From a bacterium (GTDB lineage Bacteria > Patescibacteriota > Patescibacteriia > UBA2591 > JAGGZP01), in assembly GCA_021161965.1 (NCBI GenBank), contig JAGGZP010000074.1, forward strand, positions 1 to 7,473: 7,473 bases of DNA, given 5' to 3'. The translations under genes were made by a program, and so were the position numbers. The notes below the pieces were generated by a model. It had not been told where the DNA came from, did not search any database, and was given only the letters and a program-made list of their open reading frames with translations. This document shows positions 1 to 5,330 of the stretch, one piece after another. How positions within the stretch are numbered: position 1 is the first letter of the stretch; each line of letters starts with the position of its first letter.

Positions 1-102
1 AAACTACTAAGACTTAATCAGTTAAATATTTTAGATTTATTAAAATACGAATATCTATTGATGGATAAAGAAACATTTAAAGAAGTATTAAAGCAAATTT
101 AA
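1..102 (+). CDS. rplD: 50S ribosomal protein L4, C-terminal fragment (partial)
   Basis: Frame 1 is open from the window edge to TAA at 100-102 and gives the last 33 residues of a protein ending ETFKEVLKQI. The stretch LNQLNILDLLKYEYLLM resembles the end of bacterial L4, where a conserved Asn-(Val/Ile)-x-Asp-(Leu/Val)-Leu-Lys segment precedes a terminal helix. Its position directly before rplW is the canonical place of rplD. L4 binds 23S rRNA and reaches into the exit tunnel; in E. coli it also represses its own operon, but neither the globular domain nor the operon leader is in this window. The 5' end is missing because of the window boundary, not because the gene is broken. The assignment rests on a short stretch plus gene order. 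Confidence 0.85.
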   Translation, partial: KLLRLNQLNILDLLKYEYLLMDKETFKEVLKQI

Positions 103-113
103 AGATATATTTT

Positions 114-524
114 ATGTTTATAAAAAAAACAAAAAAAGTAAGTTCAGAATCGAAAGAAAAAAAGGCAGATAAAAAACTAACTAAAGACAAAACAACAGGA
201 GGAAAGGAAAATATTTTTCAAATAGTTTCTCGAGTGAAAAATGAGATTATCAGCCGTGTTTTAATAAGACCTTTGATTACTGAAAAAGCAACGAATTTAA
301 GTGCTATTGGTAAATACTTATTTGAAGTGGCTCCAAAAGCAAATAAGGCAGATATTAAGAAAGCAATTAAGTTTTTATATAAAGTAAATCCGATAAAAGT
401 TAATATAATAAAAGTAAGAGGAAAGAAGGTTCGGTATGGTAAAGCAAGAGGTAAAACTAAAAACTGGAAAAAAGCAATTGTCACTTTAAAAAAGGGAGAA
501 AAGATAGAATTTACTGAAAAATAA
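114..524 (+). CDS. rplW: 50S ribosomal protein L23 with Lys-rich N-terminal extension
   Basis: The protein is 136 residues, against about 95-100 for typical bacterial L23. The recognisable L23 core starts near residue 48 (RVLIRPLITEKA). It continues through KYLFEVAPKANKADIKKAIK (68-87), the VRGKKVRYGKARG loop (101-113) and a C-terminal WKKAIVTLKKGEKIEF strand. Glu57 in the ITEK motif corresponds to E. coli Glu18, the trigger-factor contact at the exit tunnel. Residues 1-47 are an extra, very basic tail. The only Met in the protein is residue 1. An in-frame GTG at 234 would remove most of the tail, but it follows an A, whereas the ATG at 114 has the TTT context seen at other starts here. The gene begins 11 bases after the L4 stop. 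L23 binds 23S rRNA domain III and docks nascent-chain factors. Confidence 0.96.
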   Translation: MFIKKTKKVSSESKEKKADKKLTKDKTTGGKENIFQIVSRVKNEIISRVLIRPLITEKATNLSAIGKYLFEVAPKANKADIKKAIKFLYKVNPIKVNIIKVRGKKVRYGKARGKTKNWKKAIVTLKKGEKIEFTEK

Positions 525-540
525 AATTTAATATAACTTT

Positions 541-1368
541 ATGTTAAAAATATATAAACCAACAACACCAGGGCGAAGGAATGCAAGTGTTGTTCAAAGT
601 AAGGAACTATCAAAAAGTAAACCGCCCAAAAATTTAAGAGTATATCTAAAATCTAGGGCAGGAAGAAATAATAAAGGGAGTATTACTGTTAGGCATAAAG
701 GTGGAGGAGCGAAAAAATTATATCGTTTAATTGATTTTCGTCGGGATAAATTTGATGTCCCAGCAAAAGTTGAGTCGATAGAGTATGATCCGTATCGAAG
801 TGCTTGGATTGCTTTAGTTTGCTATAAAGATGGTGAAAGACGTTATATCCTTGCTCCCAAAGGATTAAAGGTTGGTAGTGAATTAATTTCCTCAAATAAA
901 AAAATTGAAGCAGAGGTTGGAAATCGTATGCCCTTAAAATATATTCCTACCGGCTATTTTGTTTATAATATCGAGCTATCTCCGGGAAGTGGGGGAAAAT
1001 TAGTTCGCTCAGCTGGCTCGCGAGCAGTTTTAATGACTTGTGAAGAAGGTTATGCTCAAATAAAATTTCCTTCTGGAGAAATTAGAAAAATTCCTGAGGA
1101 TTGCTTGGCAACAGTAGGACAGGTTAGCAATCCGGATTGGCGATTAATTCGTTGGGGAAAAGCGGGTCGAAAGAGGTTAAAAGGTATTCGCCCCTCGGTA
1201 CGAGGAAAGGCAATGAATCCGGTCGATCATCCGCATGGGGGAGGAGAAGGACATAGTCCTATTGGTCTTGTTCATCCGAAAACACCTTGGGGAAAACCAG
1301 CATTAGGAGTGAAGACAAGAAAAAACAAAAAAATGTCAGATAAATTTATTATTAAACGTCGTCATTAA
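541..1368 (+). CDS. rplB: 50S ribosomal protein L2
   Basis: The 275-residue product matches the usual L2 length (about 273-277) with no indels visible by eye. It opens with LKIYKPTTPGRRNASV. The N-terminal OB-fold RNA-binding region carries GRNNKGSITVRHKGGG (41-56). The SH3-like domain includes YNIELSPGSGGKLVRSAGS (142-160), where many bacteria have His in place of Tyr142. The C-terminal signature NPVDHPHGGGEGH lies at 226-238; His230 corresponds to E. coli His229, implicated in peptidyl-transferase function. The basic tail ends KRRH. L2 is a primary 23S rRNA binder needed for subunit association and the peptidyl-transferase centre. The ATG lies 16 bases after rplW, is preceded by TTT, and has no Shine-Dalgarno sequence. 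Confidence 0.98.
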   Translation: MLKIYKPTTPGRRNASVVQSKELSKSKPPKNLRVYLKSRAGRNNKGSITVRHKGGGAKKLYRLIDFRRDKFDVPAKVESIEYDPYRSAWIALVCYKDGERRYILAPKGLKVGSELISSNKKIEAEVGNRMPLKYIPTGYFVYNIELSPGSGGKLVRSAGSRAVLMTCEEGYAQIKFPSGEIRKIPEDCLATVGQVSNPDWRLIRWGKAGRKRLKGIRPSVRGKAMNPVDHPHGGGEGHSPIGLVHPKTPWGKPALGVKTRKNKKMSDKFIIKRRH

Positions 1369-1378
1369 TTGCAATTAT

Positions 1379-1702
1379 ATGTCTCGGTCAATTAAAAAAG
1401 GTCCCTGGGTTGATCCAAAGTTATTAAGAAAAATTTCTAAGTTAAAACCAGGCAGTAAAACCATTATTAATACGTGGTCCAGGAGTTCAACAATAACTCC
1501 AGAAATGGTTGGGTTTACTATTGGTGTTTATAACGGAAAAACTCATATACCGGTTTTTATAACTGAAGATATGATCGGACACAAATTAGGAGAGTTTTCA
1601 CCAACAAGAAAGTTTGTTAAACATGGCGGAAAAATGCAAAAGGAGTTAGAGAAAGCAGCAGCTCTTAGCGGAGCAAAAGCCGAAAAAAAATCAAAGGAGT
1701 AA
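1379..1702 (+). CDS. rpsS: 30S ribosomal protein S19
   Basis: The product has 107 residues, somewhat longer than the usual 90-95. The N-terminus MSRSIKKGPWVDPKLL is the standard S19 opening. The conserved signature GHKLGEFSPTRKFVKHGGK occupies 67-85. S19 sits in the head of the 30S subunit, near the decoding site, in complex with S13. Residues from about 86 onward form a Lys/Ala/Glu-rich tail (KELEKAAALSGAKAEKKSKE) that is low-complexity and probably flexible. The GGAG at its 3' end belongs to the last sense codons (Lys-Glu-stop) and is about 30 bases from the next start, too far to act as a ribosome binding site. It starts 10 bases after rplB. Confidence 0.97.
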   Translation: MSRSIKKGPWVDPKLLRKISKLKPGSKTIINTWSRSSTITPEMVGFTIGVYNGKTHIPVFITEDMIGHKLGEFSPTRKFVKHGGKMQKELEKAAALSGAKAEKKSKE

Positions 1703-1728
1703 AAAAGTTATTTAATTAATTAGCGATT

Positions 1729-2322
1729 ATGGAAATAAAAGCGATTTCTAAATATCTACGAATATCTCCAAAAAAAATGCGCTTAGTTGCTGACTTGATT
1801 CGAAGGCATAAATTTACTGTTGAAGAGGCTGAAGCGCAATTGAAGTTTATCAGAAAACGGGCAAGTGATTTCATAGTTAAAACACTTAAATCAGCAATAA
1901 GTAATGCAGAACATAATTTTGGCATAGATAAAAAGAATCTTTTTGTAAAAAATATTATTGTTAATGAAGGCCCGGTGCTTAAACGATGGAGAGCTAGAGC
2001 ATTTGGTCGGGCAGCACCAATTAAAAAAAGAAGCTCACATCTAGAAATTATTTTAGAAACAATTGAACCAGTTAAAACAAAAAAAGTACGCGAAAGTAAA
2101 ATTAAAAGAGATGAAAGAATAGAAACACCTCCTAGAGGTGAGAATATAACCAAAGAACCTGTTAAAGAAGAACTACCAAAAATAAAAGTCGGAGGACATA
2201 AAAAAGAAATTTTCGATCAGAGAAGATTAGGAAAGCGTAGGACAAAACAACATTTGGAAAAAGCAAAAATGAAATCAAAAGGTGGAATAATTAAAAGAAT
2301 TTTTAGAAGAAAAGCAGTATAA
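1729..2322 (+). CDS. rplV: 50S ribosomal protein L22 with long basic C-terminal extension
   Basis: At 197 residues this is far longer than E. coli L22 (110). Residues 1-114 form the complete L22 fold: AISKYLRISPKKMRLVADLI at 5-24, a central helical region, and the extended beta-hairpin LKRWRARAFGRAAPIKKRSS (84-103) followed by HLEIILETIEP. That hairpin lines the exit tunnel beside L4, and in E. coli the Met-Lys-Arg at its start affects macrolide sensitivity; here the equivalent is Leu-Lys-Arg (84-86). Residues 115-197 are an extra charged tail with acidic and basic patches, ending in a strongly basic segment (IIKRIFRRKAV). No domain is recognised in the tail. The 26-base gap before this gene is the longest in the window and is A+T-rich without a clear promoter. 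Confidence 0.97.
   Translation: MEIKAISKYLRISPKKMRLVADLIRRHKFTVEEAEAQLKFIRKRASDFIVKTLKSAISNAEHNFGIDKKNLFVKNIIVNEGPVLKRWRARAFGRAAPIKKRSSHLEIILETIEPVKTKKVRESKIKRDERIETPPRGENITKEPVKEELPKIKVGGHKKEIFDQRRLGKRRTKQHLEKAKMKSKGGIIKRIFRRKAV
2126..2140 (+). repeat. Short perfect inverted repeat inside the L22 tail
   Basis: CACCTC at 2126-2131 and GAGGTG at 2135-2140 are exact reverse complements around the 3-base loop CTA. The transcript could form a 6-bp, G+C-rich hairpin within an otherwise A+T-rich stretch coding Thr-Pro-Pro-Arg-Gly-Glu of the rplV extension. There is no following T-run, so it is not a terminator. It may well be chance. Confidence 0.3.
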
Positions 2323-2326
2323 TTAT

Positions 2327-2980
2327 ATGGGGCAAAAAACAAATCCAAAAATTTTACGAATACCTTTGTTAAAACCATGGCAATCACAATGGTTTGCTTC
2401 GGGTAAAAGATACAGAGATTTTTTAGAACAAGATATAAAAATTAGGGATTATCTGAACAAAAAGTTAAAGAATTTTTCCGTTGATTCTATAAGCATAGAA
2501 CGTTCTTCGAATTCTTTAAGGATAATAATAAATACGGCACGACCGGGTTTAATAATCGGTCGTGGTGGTACAGATATAGAAAAGTTAAAAAAAGAACTAA
2601 AAGAAAAATTTCTTGATAAAAAGACTTCTCTCGAATTAAATGTTAAAGAGGTTCAAAAACCATCTCTTTCAGCAAGTATAGTTATGGAAAATATAATTGA
2701 TGGTTTAGAAAAAAGAATTCCTTATCGTCGAGTAATGAAAAGAGCAATTTCTCAAGTTCAAAAAAGTGGCGCTTTAGGTGTTAGGGTTGCTCTTAAGGGA
2801 CGTCTAGATGGCGTGGAAATTGCTCGAAAGGAATCATTATCTTGGGGGAGAATGCCAAGTCATACTTTTCGAGCGGATATTGATTATGCAAGAGGCGCAG
2901 CATTAACAACTTATGGTAAAATCGGTGTAAAAGTTTGGATTTATCGGGGCGAAGTATTTCAAAAAGAAAATAAAAAATAA
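2327..2980 (+). CDS. rpsC: 30S ribosomal protein S3
   Basis: The 217-residue product matches bacterial S3 (about 210-235). It starts MGQKTNPKILRIPLLKPW, the usual S3 opening. A type II KH domain has its GxxG loop as GRGG at 78-81 within PGLIIGRGGTDIEKLKKEL. The C-terminal domain starts around 115. It contains YRRVMKRAISQVQKSGALGV (133-152), in which Arg134, Arg135 and Lys138 align with E. coli Arg131, Arg132 and Lys135, the residues tied to ribosomal mRNA helicase activity. GRLDGVEIARKE (158-169) and RADIDYARGAALTTYGKIGVKVWIY are typical S3 segments. S3 lies at the mRNA entry channel of the 30S head with S10 and S14. The gap to rplV is only 4 bases, suggesting coupled translation. Confidence 0.98.
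   Translation: MGQKTNPKILRIPLLKPWQSQWFASGKRYRDFLEQDIKIRDYLNKKLKNFSVDSISIERSSNSLRIIINTARPGLIIGRGGTDIEKLKKELKEKFLDKKTSLELNVKEVQKPSLSASIVMENIIDGLEKRIPYRRVMKRAISQVQKSGALGVRVALKGRLDGVEIARKESLSWGRMPSHTFRADIDYARGAALTTYGKIGVKVWIYRGEVFQKENKK
2538..2564 (+). repeat. Perfect 8-bp inverted repeat (potential mRNA hairpin) inside rpsC
   Basis: CACGACCG at 2538-2545 and CGGTCGTG at 2557-2564 are exact reverse complements separated by 11 bases (GGTTTAATAAT). A further G-U pair (2546 with 2556) is possible in RNA. Six of the eight pairs are G-C, which stands out against the A+T-rich background. The repeat covers the codons for ARPGLIIGRG, just at the KH-domain loop of S3. No T-run follows, so it is not a terminator. 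The arms encode conserved residues, so protein constraint plus chance codon choice could explain it. Confidence 0.4.
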
Positions 2981-2989
2981 AAAGAAAAT

Positions 2990-3400
2990 ATGTTAATGCC
3001 TAAAAAAACAAAATATAGGAAATCACAAAAGGGTAGACGGCGTTTTAGAGGAAAAGCGAGCCGGAAAATTGATATTTCTTTTGGAGAATATGGGTTAAAA
3101 GCAGTAGAAACAAAGTGGATTAATAGCAGACAAATAGAAGCAGCAAGAAGAGTTATTACACGTTATTTAAAAAAGGGTGGAAAATTATGGATTCGTATTT
3201 TTCCTCATCATCCGGTTACAGTAAAAAGTGCTGAAACCCCCATGGGTGGAGGGAAAGGATCAGTTGACCACTATGTTGCCCCAGTAAAGACAGGTACAAT
3301 ACTTTTTGAGTTAAGAGGTATTCCGGAAGAAAAAGCAAAAGAAGCATTTCGCTATGCCTCAGATAAATTACCAATTAAAACAAGATTTGTTAAGAAATAA
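2990..3400 (+). CDS. rplP: 50S ribosomal protein L16
   Basis: The protein is 136 residues, the standard L16 length, and opens MLMPKKTKYRKSQKGRRR. It contains ISFGEYGLKAVETKWINSRQ (29-48), IEAARRVITRYLKKGGKLWI (49-68), the FPHHPVTVKSAETPMGGGKG loop (71-90) and the closing LPIKTRFVKK. L16 binds 23S rRNA near the A-site tRNA elbow and is a late assembly protein. In the loop, Pro84 stands where E. coli L16 has Arg81, the residue hydroxylated by YcfD/RoxA, so that modification cannot occur here. The start chosen is the ATG at 2990, which is preceded by T; the second ATG at 2996 is preceded by A. It follows rpsC by 9 bases. Confidence 0.98.
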   Translation: MLMPKKTKYRKSQKGRRRFRGKASRKIDISFGEYGLKAVETKWINSRQIEAARRVITRYLKKGGKLWIRIFPHHPVTVKSAETPMGGGKGSVDHYVAPVKTGTILFELRGIPEEKAKEAFRYASDKLPIKTRFVKK

Positions 3401-3403
3401 TTT

Positions 3404-3589
3404 ATGAAGGCAAAAGAATTAAGACAAAAGTCCAAGGACGAATTAGAAAAATTATTATCTGATCTCCAAGATAAAATTCGACGGTTACGTTTTGATATCC
3501 AATTAAAGCATTTTAAAAATGTAAGATTACTACGCAAAACAAAAAAAGATATTGCTAGGATTTTAACTATTCTTAATTTAGAAAAATAA
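3404..3589 (+). CDS. rpmC: 50S ribosomal protein L29
   Basis: This 61-residue protein has normal L29 length and is almost entirely helical in character: two long charged helices joined near residues 33-38. It begins MKAKELRQKSKDELEKLLSD, and the second helix KNVRLLRKTKKDIARILTIL (38-57) matches the L29 signature. L29 lies beside L23 at the exit tunnel, where both contact nascent-chain factors. The gene starts 3 bases after the rplP stop (TAA-TTT-ATG), so its translation probably depends on ribosomes finishing rplP. Its place between rplP and rpsQ is canonical. Confidence 0.96.
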   Translation: MKAKELRQKSKDELEKLLSDLQDKIRRLRFDIQLKHFKNVRLLRKTKKDIARILTILNLEK

Positions 3590-3594
3590 GGCTT

Positions 3595-3843
3595 ATGAAT
3601 AAAGAAATTAGAAAAAGAAAATTTAAAGGGGTTGTTGTTTCTGACAAGATGGACAAAACTATTGTTGTTAAAGTGGAGAGAACAAAAATGCATCCGAAAT
3701 ATAAAAAAATTTATAAAGTGCATAAAAAATATAAAGTTCATGATCCAAACAATCAAGCAAAAGTTGGTGATGAAGTTATTTTTACAGAATGTCGACCAAT
3801 TTCTAAAGATAAAAAATGGAAACTAATTAGTATAATTCACTAA
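3595..3843 (+). CDS. rpsQ: 30S ribosomal protein S17
   Basis: The 82-residue product fits S17 (about 80-90), an OB-fold primary binder of the 16S rRNA 5' domain. RKFKGVVVSDKMDKTIVVKV (8-27) is the typical first part of the barrel. HPKYKKIYKVHKKYKVHDP (33-51) is the rRNA-binding loop region. The family signature GDEVIFTECRPISKDKKWKL occupies 58-77. The start lies 5 bases after rpmC. The AAGG that overlaps the rpmC stop is the closest thing to a Shine-Dalgarno sequence in the window, but it ends only 3 bases from the ATG, too close to be a normal site. Confidence 0.97.
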   Translation: MNKEIRKRKFKGVVVSDKMDKTIVVKVERTKMHPKYKKIYKVHKKYKVHDPNNQAKVGDEVIFTECRPISKDKKWKLISIIH

Positions 3844-3852
3844 TTTAGATAT

Positions 3853-4224
3853 ATGATTCAAAATAGAACACTTTTGAAAGTTGCAGATAATACCGGAGCA
3901 AAGATTTTAATGTGTATCCGTGTTCATCGTGGTTATAAAAAACGTTATGGTCGTCTCGGCGATATAATTACTGCAGTGGTAAAAAAATCAATCCCTCAGG
4001 CATTAATTAAAAAAGGTACAGTTGTTAAAGCAGTAATTGTTCGAACGAAAAAAGAATATCGTCGAAAAGACGGTTCCTATATTAGATTTGACGATAATGC
4101 TGCAGTTATTATCGATCCAAAAACAAAAGAACCAAAAGGAACAAGAATTTTTGGTCCTATTGCTCGCGAGTTGAGAGAAAAAGGTTTTACTAAAATAATT
4201 TCTCTAGCCCCAGAAGTATTATAA
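3853..4224 (+). CDS. rplN: 50S ribosomal protein L14
   Basis: The 123-residue product matches the invariant length of bacterial L14 (122-123). It begins MIQNRTLLKVADNTGAKILM. RLGDIITAVVKKSIPQALIK sits at 34-53, and the family signature runs from Ala60 to Ile87, including VIVRTKKEYRRKDGSYIRFD (61-80). The C-terminal segment GTRIFGPIARELREKGFTKI (96-115) ends with SLAPEVL. L14 forms an intersubunit bridge with L19 and 16S rRNA, and is the site where the silencing factor RsfS binds in species that have it. This is the most conserved protein in the window, and nothing is unusual apart from the TAT context and missing Shine-Dalgarno sequence before its ATG. Confidence 0.98.
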   Translation: MIQNRTLLKVADNTGAKILMCIRVHRGYKKRYGRLGDIITAVVKKSIPQALIKKGTVVKAVIVRTKKEYRRKDGSYIRFDDNAAVIIDPKTKEPKGTRIFGPIARELREKGFTKIISLAPEVL

Positions 4225-4244
4225 AATTTAACTAAATGTTTATG
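4225..4244 (+). promoter_or_regulatory. rplX translation-start region deciding between two ATGs
   Basis: ATG codons lie at 4236 and 4242 in the same frame. No Shine-Dalgarno-like sequence precedes either. Only the second is preceded by TTT, the context seen at rplW, rplB, rpmC and rplF, and it gives the usual L24 N-terminus. I therefore prefer 4242; 4236 remains possible. Confidence 0.6.
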
Positions 4245-4553
4245 AAAATTAAAAAAGGTGATACAGTTGAAATAATTAAAGGGAAAGATAAGGGAAGAAG
4301 AGGTAGGGTATTAAAGGTGTTTCCTAAAAAAAATAAATTAATTGTTGAGGGTTTGAATTTGTTGTACAGACATACCCGACCGCGCCGAGAAGGAGAGAAA
4401 GGACAAAGAGTACAATTTTCCGCTCCGATTAATATCTCCAATGTTATGTTAGTTTGTCCTAAGTGCCATAAAAAGACACGTATTGGATTTAGGATATTGA
4501 ACGATGGTAGAAAAGTAAGACAATGTAAAAAGTGTAAAGAAATAATAAGTTAG
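4242..4553 (+). CDS. rplX: 50S ribosomal protein L24 (zinc-type, C-x2-C pairs)
   Basis: From the ATG at 4242 the protein has 103 residues and begins MKIKKGDTVEIIKGKDKGRR, the standard KOW-motif opening of L24. An upstream in-frame ATG at 4236 would add only Met-Phe; it is preceded by A, whereas 4242 is preceded by TTT like other starts in the cluster. The SH3-like KOW domain covers about 1-60. A C-terminal segment carries Cys72-x2-Cys75 and Cys95-x2-Cys98 (VCPKCHKKTRIGFRIL, then VRQCKKCKEII), a likely zinc-binding knuckle found in many bacterial L24 proteins. L24 initiates 50S assembly and lies near the exit tunnel. It is the only complete gene here ending in TAG rather than TAA. Confidence 0.95.
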   Translation: MKIKKGDTVEIIKGKDKGRRGRVLKVFPKKNKLIVEGLNLLYRHTRPRREGEKGQRVQFSAPINISNVMLVCPKCHKKTRIGFRILNDGRKVRQCKKCKEIIS

Positions 4554-4570
4554 TATAGTTGAAAAATATG
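4554..4570 (+). promoter_or_regulatory. rplE translation-start region: ATG 4568 preferred over TTG 4559
   Basis: A TTG at 4559 and an ATG at 4568 are in the same frame. The TTG is preceded by G and would be the only non-ATG start in the cluster. The ATG has the T-at-minus-1 context found at all other starts and gives the normal L5 N-terminus MRLKEKYKKEV. Neither has a Shine-Dalgarno sequence. Confidence 0.65.
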
Positions 4571-5113
4571 CGTTTAAAAGAAAAGTACAAAAAAGAAGTT
4601 ATTAAACAGATGAAAGAAAAATTTGGTTACAAAAATAATTTAGCTGTTCCAAAGATTATTAAAGTCGTCGTTAATGTCGGCTTAAATAAAGCAAAGGTAG
4701 AAAAGGATCCAAAATATATAGAGTCAGTTGAGCAAAATATTATGGCAATAACTGGTCAAAAACCAATTAAAACCAAAGCAAAAAAATCAATTTCCGAATT
4801 CAAAATTAAGAAAGGCGCAATAGTCGGACTGAAAGTTACTTTACGGAAAGATAAAATGTACGATTTTCTTGATAAATTAATTAATATTGCTTTACCAAGG
4901 ACGCGTGATTTTCGGGGTATTCCATTAAAGTCAATAACTAAAACAGGTGATTTAGCAATAGGTCTTAAAGAACATCTTGTTTTTCCAGAAATAATTGCAG
5001 AAAAAGTCGAGAAAATTCATGGTCTAGAAGTTTGTATTCATACTAGCGCAAAAAATAAGGAAGAAGCAAAAGAATTATTCTCTTTATTAGGTTTTCCTTT
5101 TAGTAGCAAATAA
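4568..5113 (+). CDS. rplE: 50S ribosomal protein L5
   Basis: From ATG 4568 the product has 181 residues, close to the family norm (about 179-180). A TTG nine bases upstream would add Met-Lys-Asn and is less likely. It begins MRLKEKYKKEVIKQMKEKFG. VPKIIKVVVNVGLN (27-40) is the L5 signature region. TGQKPIKTKAKKSISEFKIK (62-81) and ALPRTRDFRGIP (108-119) are the RNA-contact and loop segments. GLKEHLVFPEI (132-142) and a C-terminal helix near EEAKELFSLLGFPF complete the fold. L5 binds 5S rRNA together with L18 in the central protuberance and contacts P-site tRNA. The gap to rplX is 14 bases. In E. coli, S8 represses the spc operon by binding around the L5 start; I see no obvious S8-site mimic in this short gap. 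Confidence 0.97.
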   Translation: MRLKEKYKKEVIKQMKEKFGYKNNLAVPKIIKVVVNVGLNKAKVEKDPKYIESVEQNIMAITGQKPIKTKAKKSISEFKIKKGAIVGLKVTLRKDKMYDFLDKLINIALPRTRDFRGIPLKSITKTGDLAIGLKEHLVFPEIIAEKVEKIHGLEVCIHTSAKNKEEAKELFSLLGFPFSSK

Positions 5114-5119
5114 AAACAT

Positions 5120-5305
5120 ATGCCAAAAAAATCACAAATTGCTCGAGCAATGAAAAAGCCGAAATATAAAACTAGGATAGTTCGGCGTTGTTGGCGTTGT
5201 GGGAGAAGGCGTGGCTATATGAGAGATTTTGGTCTCTGTCGCATTTGTTTTCGTGAATTGGCTAGTCAGGGTAAAATTCCCGGCGTAAGAAAAAGCAGTT
5301 GGTAA
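5120..5305 (+). CDS. rpsN: 30S ribosomal protein S14, zinc-binding short form (S14Z)
   Basis: At 61 residues this is the short, zinc-binding type of S14, not the roughly 100-residue form found in E. coli. The ligands are Cys24-x2-Cys27 (RCWRCGRR) and Cys40-x2-Cys43 (LCRICFRE). The ending GKIPGVRKSSW is characteristic of this type. The N-terminal 23 residues are basic (KKSQIARAMKKPKYKTRIVR) and would contact 16S rRNA in the 30S head beside S3 and S10. The gene starts 6 bases after rplE and is followed by a 25-base A+T-rich gap with no visible terminator. Confidence 0.97.
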   Translation: MPKKSQIARAMKKPKYKTRIVRRCWRCGRRRGYMRDFGLCRICFRELASQGKIPGVRKSSW

Positions 5306-5330
5306 GATTTAATTATTAATTATCAATACT

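Noticed and set aside
1366..1377. 12-bp palindrome TAATTGCAATTA spanning the rplB stop and the gap to rpsS
   Set aside because: It is almost all A/T with no loop, so it would not form a stable RNA hairpin, and such palindromes are expected by chance in A+T-rich gaps. It could be a protein-binding site, but nothing else supports that.
1694..1701. AAGGAGT as a Shine-Dalgarno sequence for rplV
   Set aside because: It overlaps the final codons of rpsS and is about 30 bases upstream of the rplV ATG, too far to position a ribosome.
1703..1728. Possible internal promoter in the 26-base gap before rplV
   Set aside because: The gap is A+T-rich but has no paired -35/-10 boxes at usual spacing; any A+T-rich stretch gives weak TATAAT-like matches.
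1716..2153. Antisense open frame of 145 codons opposite rplV
   Set aside because: It lies wholly opposite a well-conserved ribosomal gene, has no recognisable domain, and arises from the A+T-rich codon pattern of the sense gene.
3352..3756. Antisense open frame of 134 codons opposite rplP-rpmC-rpsQ
   Set aside because: It spans three conserved sense genes and translates to a Phe/Asn-rich sequence typical of the complement of Lys-rich genes; there is no start context or homology.
3632..3826. Second + strand open frame within rpsQ
   Set aside because: It is an out-of-frame shadow; the rpsQ frame carries the full S17 signature.
5306..5330. Possible terminator or promoter in the rpsN-rpsH gap
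   Set aside because: The TAATTA repeats are pure A/T without a G+C stem or a T-run, and rpsN-rpsH is a standard co-transcribed pair.
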